Positions 21,535 to 24,966 of a DNA stretch of 24,966 nt are shown one piece after another; positions within the stretch are counted from its first letter, which is position 1; each line of letters starts with the position of its first letter. This DNA comes from Gemmatimonadota bacterium (lineage in GTDB: Bacteria > Gemmatimonadota > Gemmatimonadetes > Gemmatimonadales > GWC2-71-9), in assembly GCA_003220855.1 (NCBI GenBank), contig QHTP01000027.1:1-24966 (forward strand), read 5' to 3'. A program made the translations under genes and the position numbers. The notes beneath the pieces are model-generated. The model had not been told where the DNA came from and did no database searches. It worked only from the letters and a program-made list of their open reading frames with translations.

Positions 21535-21568
21535 TCCCACTCGTCCCCGCCACAGTCCCACCCGTCCC
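21533..21568. repeat. Short direct repeat at the kinase/permease junction
   Basis: AGTCCCACTCGTCCC (21533-21547) recurs as AGTCCCACCCGTCCC (21554-21568), 14 of 15 bases identical with a 21-nt period. The first copy begins within the last codon region of the kinase gene and the rest lies in the 75-nt gap before the second permease. A further partial unit (CCCACGTCAC) follows. Function is unknown; it may belong to a dispersed repeat family. Confidence 0.55.
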
Positions 21569-21609
21569 ACGTCACTGTCCGGCATGACGGCGAGCGCCCA
21601 AACTCGGGG

Positions 21610-23088
21610 ATGACCCTGTTCGCCACGAAGCCGATCGCCACCTTGCGCGCCGAGGCGGAGGCGACCGGGGAGCACGCGCTCGTGCGGGCGCTCGGGCCCC
21701 TCAATCTCGTCACGCTCGGCATCGGCGCCGTCATCGGTGCGGGCATCTTCGTGATCACGGGGCAGGTGGCCGCGCTCTACGCCGGCCCCGCCGTGCCCCT
21801 CTCGATGGTGCTTGTCGGGATCGCGTGCGCGTTTGCGGGCCTGTGTTACGCCGAGATGGCGAGCGCGGTGCCGGTCGCGGGCAGCGCCTATACGTACGCC
21901 TACGCCACCATGGGCGAGCTCGCGGCGTGGATCATCGGCTGGGACCTGGTGCTGGAATACGCCGCCGGCGCCGCCACCGTGGGCGTCGGCTGGTCGGGGC
22001 ACTTCGTGTCCCTGCTGGGCCTGTTCGGTGTGCGGATTCCCGCGAGCCTCACGGCCCCTCCCACGCAGCTGTGCACGGCCGCGCAAGTGACCGCCCATGC
22101 CGTGGGATGCGCTCATCCGGGGCTGAACCTGACCGGCGCGATCATCAACCTCCCGGCCGTCCTCATCGTCGCGGTGATGTCCGCCGTGCTGGTGATCGGC
22201 ATCAGCCAGTCGGCGCGGGTCAACAGCGCCATCGTGATTCTCAAGGTCGCGATCGTGCTGCTGGTCGTGTTCGTCGGCCTGTCGCACGTCAGGCCGGCCA
22301 ACTGGACGCCCTTCATCCCCCCCAACACGGGGGAGTGGGGCAGCTACGGTTGGTCCGGCGTCCTGCGCGGCGCGGGCCTCGTGTTCTTCTCCTACATCGG
22401 GTTCGACACGGTCTCGACCGCGGCGCAGGAATCGAAGAACCCCCAGCGTGACATGCCCATCGGCATCCTCGGCTCGCTCGCGATTTGCACCCTGCTGTAC
22501 GTCGTAGTGTCGGCCGTGCTGGTGGGGATGGTTCCCTACGGCGAGCTCAACCTCCCGGCGCCGATGGCGTACGCGATGGAGCGGATCGGCGCGCCGTGGT
22601 GGATTCGGGTCTCGATCGATGTGGGCGCAGTGCTCGGCATCGGGTCCGTGATCCTCGTCATGCTGCTGGGGCAGTCCCGCGTGTTCTACTCGATGTCTCG
22701 CGACGGCCTGCTCGGGCCCTGGGCTGGGAAAGTCCATCCCCGCTTCCGCACCCCGTACCTGTCCACGATCTACACGGGCATCGCGGTATGCTTCGCGACG
22801 GGGCTCTTGCCGTTGCAGCTGCTCGGCACGTGGGTCAACATCGGCACGCTGCTCGCGTTCGCGCTGGTGTGCGCCGGGGTGTGGATATTGCGGCACACGC
22901 GTCCCGATCTGGAGCGACCGTTCCGGACGCCCCTCGTGCCGCTGGTACCGCTCCTGGGCATTTTCTCCTGTTTGGGCCTCATGCTCACGCTGCCCCTCGA
23001 TACGTGGATCCGACTGGCGGTGTGGCTGGTGATCGGATTCGGGATCTACTTCGGCTACAGCCGGAAACACAGCGCGCTGCGGGGCTAG
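21610..23088 (+). CDS. APC-superfamily amino-acid permease (cationic amino-acid transporter type), second copy
   Basis: 492 residues with about 12 membrane helices. The N-terminal cytoplasmic segment MTLFATKPIATLRAEAEATG followed by ALGPLNLVTLGIGAVIGAGIFVITG is full length. AVPVAGSAYTYAYATMGE, WIIGWDLVLEYAAGAATVGVGW, YIGFDTVSTAAQESKNPQRDMPIGI and LGQSRVFYSMSRDGLL are shared nearly word for word with the permease at 16980-18383, so the two are paralogues. A loop insertion (LTAPPTQLCTAAQVTAHAVG, with two Cys nearby) distinguishes this copy. The substrate is probably an amino acid, of undetermined type. The start ATG 21610 lies 75 nt after the kinase stop; no strong ribosome binding site is seen. 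No clear terminator with a T tract follows, only repeats and small hairpins. Confidence 0.94.
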   Translation: MTLFATKPIATLRAEAEATGEHALVRALGPLNLVTLGIGAVIGAGIFVITGQVAALYAGPAVPLSMVLVGIACAFAGLCYAEMASAVPVAGSAYTYAYATMGELAAWIIGWDLVLEYAAGAATVGVGWSGHFVSLLGLFGVRIPASLTAPPTQLCTAAQVTAHAVGCAHPGLNLTGAIINLPAVLIVAVMSAVLVIGISQSARVNSAIVILKVAIVLLVVFVGLSHVRPANWTPFIPPNTGEWGSYGWSGVLRGAGLVFFSYIGFDTVSTAAQESKNPQRDMPIGILGSLAICTLLYVVVSAVLVGMVPYGELNLPAPMAYAMERIGAPWWIRVSIDVGAVLGIGSVILVMLLGQSRVFYSMSRDGLLGPWAGKVHPRFRTPYLSTIYTGIAVCFATGLLPLQLLGTWVNIGTLLAFALVCAGVWILRHTRPDLERPFRTPLVPLVPLLGIFSCLGLMLTLPLDTWIRLAVWLVIGFGIYFGYSRKHSALRG

Positions 23089-23192
23089 ACGCCCTAAACG
23101 CCGAGAGGCGTCGCGAAACGACGTCGCGAAGAGGCGTCACCGAGAACCGTCACGGAGAACCGTCACGGGGAACCGTCGGGTCCGTGCGGTTC
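23088..23192. repeat. Intergenic palindromic and tandem repeat cluster
   Basis: GACGCC (23088-23093) pairs with GGCGTC (23107-23112). The sequence GTCGCGAA occurs at 23110-23117 and 23123-23130. Three near-identical 12-13 nt units around GAGAACCGTCA follow (23141-23152, 23153-23165, 23166-23178). GAACCG (23170-23175) pairs with CGGTTC (23187-23192). The cluster fills most of the gap between the permease and lipoprotein genes. It may act as a terminator or mRNA-end structure, or be a low-complexity repeat family. Confidence 0.6.
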
Positions 23193-23222
23193 TTGTCGTC
23201 CCGGGACTCCTGGGCGTAGCTT
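23193..23222 (+). promoter_or_regulatory. Candidate promoter for the lipoprotein gene
   Basis: TTGTCG (23193-23198) and TAGCTT (23217-23222) are 18 nt apart and fit a weak sigma-70-type promoter. A ribosome binding site GGAAGG (23238-23243) then lies 4 nt before the TTG start at 23248, which supports that start. Confidence 0.35.
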
Positions 23223-23247
23223 TAGGGGCCCCGAAGCGGAAGGTGCC

Positions 23248-23658
23248 TTGAAGCTCTGGTCGTGCTGCGTTGCGCTCGCGGCGGCCGCCTGTGGCGGGGA
23301 CAAGGCCACGGCGCCGGCCCCGTGTGATACGTACCACGGGGGGATCGCGGCAATGTCGGACACCCTCCCTGGGTCGTACACCCTTACGTCTCTGTGTCAG
23401 GGGGTGAAGCCGGACCTCGTGCCACCCGCGGCCACGGGCACCGTGACCCTCACGTCCAGCAATTTCACCGCCTCGCTCACCGTTAACGCTCAGCAACAGA
23501 ACATCACCGGCACCTACACCACGTCCGGCGAGACGATCGACGTGAACCTGGGACTCAGCCAGTTGACCGGTACGTTCAGCCTGGCGAACAATACGCTCAA
23601 GGTGAGTGGTGTCGCGGGCTCGCAAAGACTGTCGTTAGTCGCGACGAGAGGGCAGTAG
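23248..23658 (+). CDS. Small lipoprotein, lipocalin-like beta domain (hypothetical)
   Basis: 136 residues starting at TTG, supported by GGAAGG 4 nt upstream. The N-terminus MKLWSCCVALAAAACGGDK is a short lipoprotein signal with a lipobox-like LAAAAC, Cys15 being the likely lipidated residue. The mature protein is Thr/Ser/Val-rich with repeated beta-strand pattern (GSYTLTSLCQG, GTVTLTSSNFTASLTV, ITGTYTTSGETIDVNLG, LTGTFSLANNTLKVSG), suggesting a small lipocalin-like or beta-sandwich fold. Two further Cys (at about 26 and 50) might form a disulfide. It would be anchored in the outer membrane or periplasmic face. No enzymatic motif is seen, and it is not linked to its neighbours by overlap. It is AT-richer than the flanking genes. 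Confidence 0.8.
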   Translation: MKLWSCCVALAAAACGGDKATAPAPCDTYHGGIAAMSDTLPGSYTLTSLCQGVKPDLVPPAATGTVTLTSSNFTASLTVNAQQQNITGTYTTSGETIDVNLGLSQLTGTFSLANNTLKVSGVAGSQRLSLVATRGQ

Positions 23659-23672
23659 CCCGCGACGCCTTC

Positions 23673-23678
23673 TATTTA
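23673..23678 (+). promoter_or_regulatory. AT-rich -10-like element before the phosphoesterase gene
   Basis: The stretch TCTATTTATCTTGAT (23671-23685) is strikingly AT-rich for this window and ends 3 nt before the ATG at 23689. TATTTA could act as a -10 box, giving a very short or leaderless transcript; no ribosome binding site is visible. No good -35 accompanies it. Confidence 0.3.
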
Positions 23679-23688
23679 TCTTGATGCC

Positions 23689-24717
23689 ATGTCGACAAAC
23701 GGAGTCTTCATCCCTGCCGAGCGCGCTCGGGCCGCGCAGGCCGTGGCCGCCGTGCTCGCGCCGGGACGGCGCGTCGCCCTCACCACGCACGTGAACGCCG
23801 ACGGCGACGGCGTGGGGAGCGAGGTGGCGCTGTGGCACCTGCTCACCGCGCGGGGGCTCCGGGCCGCGATCGCCAACCCCACGCCCATCCCGGAGCGGTT
23901 CCATTTCCTCGTGCCGGCCGGCGCGGATCACTCCGAGCGCGCCACGCGCGAAATCGAGTCCGCCGACGTCGTGGTCGTGCTCGACATCTCGGACGTGAGC
24001 CGCCTGGGGGATCTCGCGCGCGCCATCACGCACTCCCACACGGTCGCGTGCATCGATCACCACGTCAGCGGCGGCTCGCTCCCGGGCGGGCCGCGCCTGG
24101 TAGCGCCCGACGCCGCCGCCACGGCCGAGCTGGTGTTCGACTTCGCGAGCGCGCTCGAGTGGCCGCTCTCGCCCGAGGCCGCGCGGGCGCTGTACGTGGG
24201 CATCCTCACCGACACGGGGGCCTTCCGGTTCGCCAACACCACGCCCCGCGCCCTGCGGGTGGCCGGCGCGCTGCTCGAGCGCGGCGTGGATCCCGAGTCG
24301 ATCTATGCGTCGGTGTACGCGAGCGCCCCCGAGGGACGTGTGCGCCTGATGACGGAAGTGCTCGAGACCCTCGTGGTGGAGCCCGACCACGGCCTCGCGT
24401 GGGTCACGGTCCCACCGGACGCACTGCGGCGCCACGGCGCCACGGCCGACGATCTCGACGGTATCGTCGAATACCCGCGCTCCATCGCCGGCGTGCGGCT
24501 CGCGCTGCTGTTCCGCAATCTGGCGAACGGGAAGGTCAAGGTCAGCTTCCGGTCGCTCGGCGACGTGGACGTGGCGGAGCTGGCGGGCCGTTTCGGAGGC
24601 GGCGGGCACACGAAGGCGGCGGGGGCGTCGTTGGAGGGCTCGCTCGCCGACGCCCAGGACCGGGTCTTGCCGGCAGCGCGGGCGTACCTCTCGTCGCTCG
24701 ATGCCCCCAAGCCGTGA
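23689..24717 (+). CDS. DHH/DHHA1 phosphoesterase (NrnA-like oligoribonuclease / pAp phosphatase)
   Basis: 342 residues, the usual size of NrnA. This Mn-dependent family degrades short oligoribonucleotides (including pGpG from c-di-GMP breakdown) and converts pAp to AMP. The DHH domain has THVNADGDGVGSE (residues 33-45, with His34, Asp38 and Asp40), DISD (99-102), IDHHVS (122-127) and GILTDTGAFRF (near 180). The DHHA1 domain ends in FGGGGHTKAAGASL (from about residue 304), which binds the nucleotide. All metal ligands are present. The NPDGD consensus reads NADGD, a mild change. The window also encodes one active-looking and one degenerate GGDEF protein, so pGpG turnover is a plausible role. 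The stop overlaps the GTG of the next gene. Confidence 0.93.
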   Translation: MSTNGVFIPAERARAAQAVAAVLAPGRRVALTTHVNADGDGVGSEVALWHLLTARGLRAAIANPTPIPERFHFLVPAGADHSERATREIESADVVVVLDISDVSRLGDLARAITHSHTVACIDHHVSGGSLPGGPRLVAPDAAATAELVFDFASALEWPLSPEAARALYVGILTDTGAFRFANTTPRALRVAGALLERGVDPESIYASVYASAPEGRVRLMTEVLETLVVEPDHGLAWVTVPPDALRRHGATADDLDGIVEYPRSIAGVRLALLFRNLANGKVKVSFRSLGDVDVAELAGRFGGGGHTKAAGASLEGSLADAQDRVLPAARAYLSSLDAPKP

Positions 24718-24966
24718 CCGGGATTCTGCGGCGCGAATACTGGACGGCGCGGCGCGTGCTGTTCGCGCTCACGCTCCTGTTGCTCCTGCTGCTGCTCTGG
24801 CCGGTCTCGGCGGCCCGAGCGTCGCGGGAGACGGTGGTCCACAGCGATTTCGGAGCGTTCTGGCTGCAAGGATACTACTTCCTGACGGGGCGCCCGCTCT
24901 TCGATCTCCCGCCCCATGTCCGCGGCCCCGCCTACCCGCCGTTCGCTGCGATGGTGTTCCAGTTGT
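24714..24966 (+). CDS. GT87-like membrane glycosyltransferase, N-terminal part (3' end outside window)
   Basis: An open frame from GTG 24714 to the window end, 84 residues visible. It begins MTGILRREYWTARR, followed by a strongly hydrophobic first helix (VLFALTLLLLLLLLWPVSAA). A luminal segment then reads HSDFGAFWLQGYYFLTGRPLFDLPPH and GPAYPPFAAMVFQL. The pattern DFxxFWxxGxxxLxGxPLFD followed by YPP is typical of glycosyltransferase family 87 (DUF2029), polyprenyl-phosphate-sugar-dependent transferases of the inner membrane; the Asp of SDF corresponds to the presumed catalytic acid. The GTG overlaps the TGA of the phosphoesterase gene (GTGA), so they are probably co-translated. Most of the protein is outside the window, so the family call rests on this N-terminus. 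Confidence 0.75.
   Translation, partial: MTGILRREYWTARRVLFALTLLLLLLLLWPVSAARASRETVVHSDFGAFWLQGYYFLTGRPLFDLPPHVRGPAYPPFAAMVFQL

Noticed and set aside
21121..23070. A 649-codon minus-strand open frame opposite the kinase end and second permease
   Set aside because: The sequence is Arg/Asp/His-rich shadow coding with no domain, while the opposite strand encodes a clear permease and TPR region.
23141..23178. Possible CRISPR-like array of GAGAACCGTCA units
   Set aside because: The units are only 12-13 nt and directly abutting with no spacers, so this is a short tandem repeat.
23710..23850. NADGD instead of NPDGD in the DHH phosphoesterase as a sign of inactivation
   Set aside because: The metal-binding His and Asp residues are all present; the Pro to Ala change is mild and does not suggest loss of function.

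Overview
The window comes from a very GC-rich Gram-negative bacterium. It encodes outer-membrane barrel proteins, a TonB-dependent receptor and a lipoprotein. The fusion of a Ser/Thr kinase, a TolB-like domain and TPR repeats, together with a SusC-like receptor, best fits Gemmatimonadota or a close relative. That placement is inferred from gene style; there is no rRNA or other marker here.

Layout. (1) Positions 1-1996, plus strand: the 3' end of an ETF:ubiquinone oxidoreductase gene, a small Arg-pair repeat protein and a degenerate GGDEF protein. (2) Positions 1993-11396, minus strand: twelve genes packed head to tail with gaps of 22 nt or less. In transcription order they are gpmI, an outer-membrane barrel protein, a tungstate-type ABC permease and ATPase, a PTPS/QueD-like protein, fdhD, a CoA-binding protein, mobA, mobB, moeA, a membrane diguanylate cyclase and a MarC-family protein. 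The core is a molybdenum/tungsten cofactor module: oxyanion import, metal insertion (MoeA), guanylylation (MobA/B) and sulfuration for formate dehydrogenase (FdhD). (3) Positions 11407-24966, plus strand: an SH3b-repeat exported protein, a small helical protein, guaB, a TonB-dependent receptor, an APC amino-acid permease, a membrane LytTR regulator, the Ser/Thr kinase, a second paralogous APC permease, a lipoprotein, a DHH/DHHA1 phosphoesterase (NrnA-like) and the start of a GT87-like membrane glycosyltransferase that runs off the window.

The strongest leads are in the cofactor module. The PTPS/QueD-like protein keeps its zinc and pterin-anchoring residues but appears to lack the whole Cys-Asp-His catalytic triad. 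FdhD has only one of the two CXXC cysteines. The ABC transporter has no substrate-binding protein, and an outer-membrane barrel gene sits where one might be expected. Elsewhere, the ETF-QO end lacks one Fe-S cysteine, one GGDEF protein has lost substrate and metal residues but keeps its c-di-GMP I-site, and three genes carry GC-rich palindromic stretches in frame at variable linkers.

No tRNA, rRNA, CRISPR array, insertion sequence or phage gene was seen. No gene-free stretch exceeds 300 nt; the longest is about 190 nt (847-1038).
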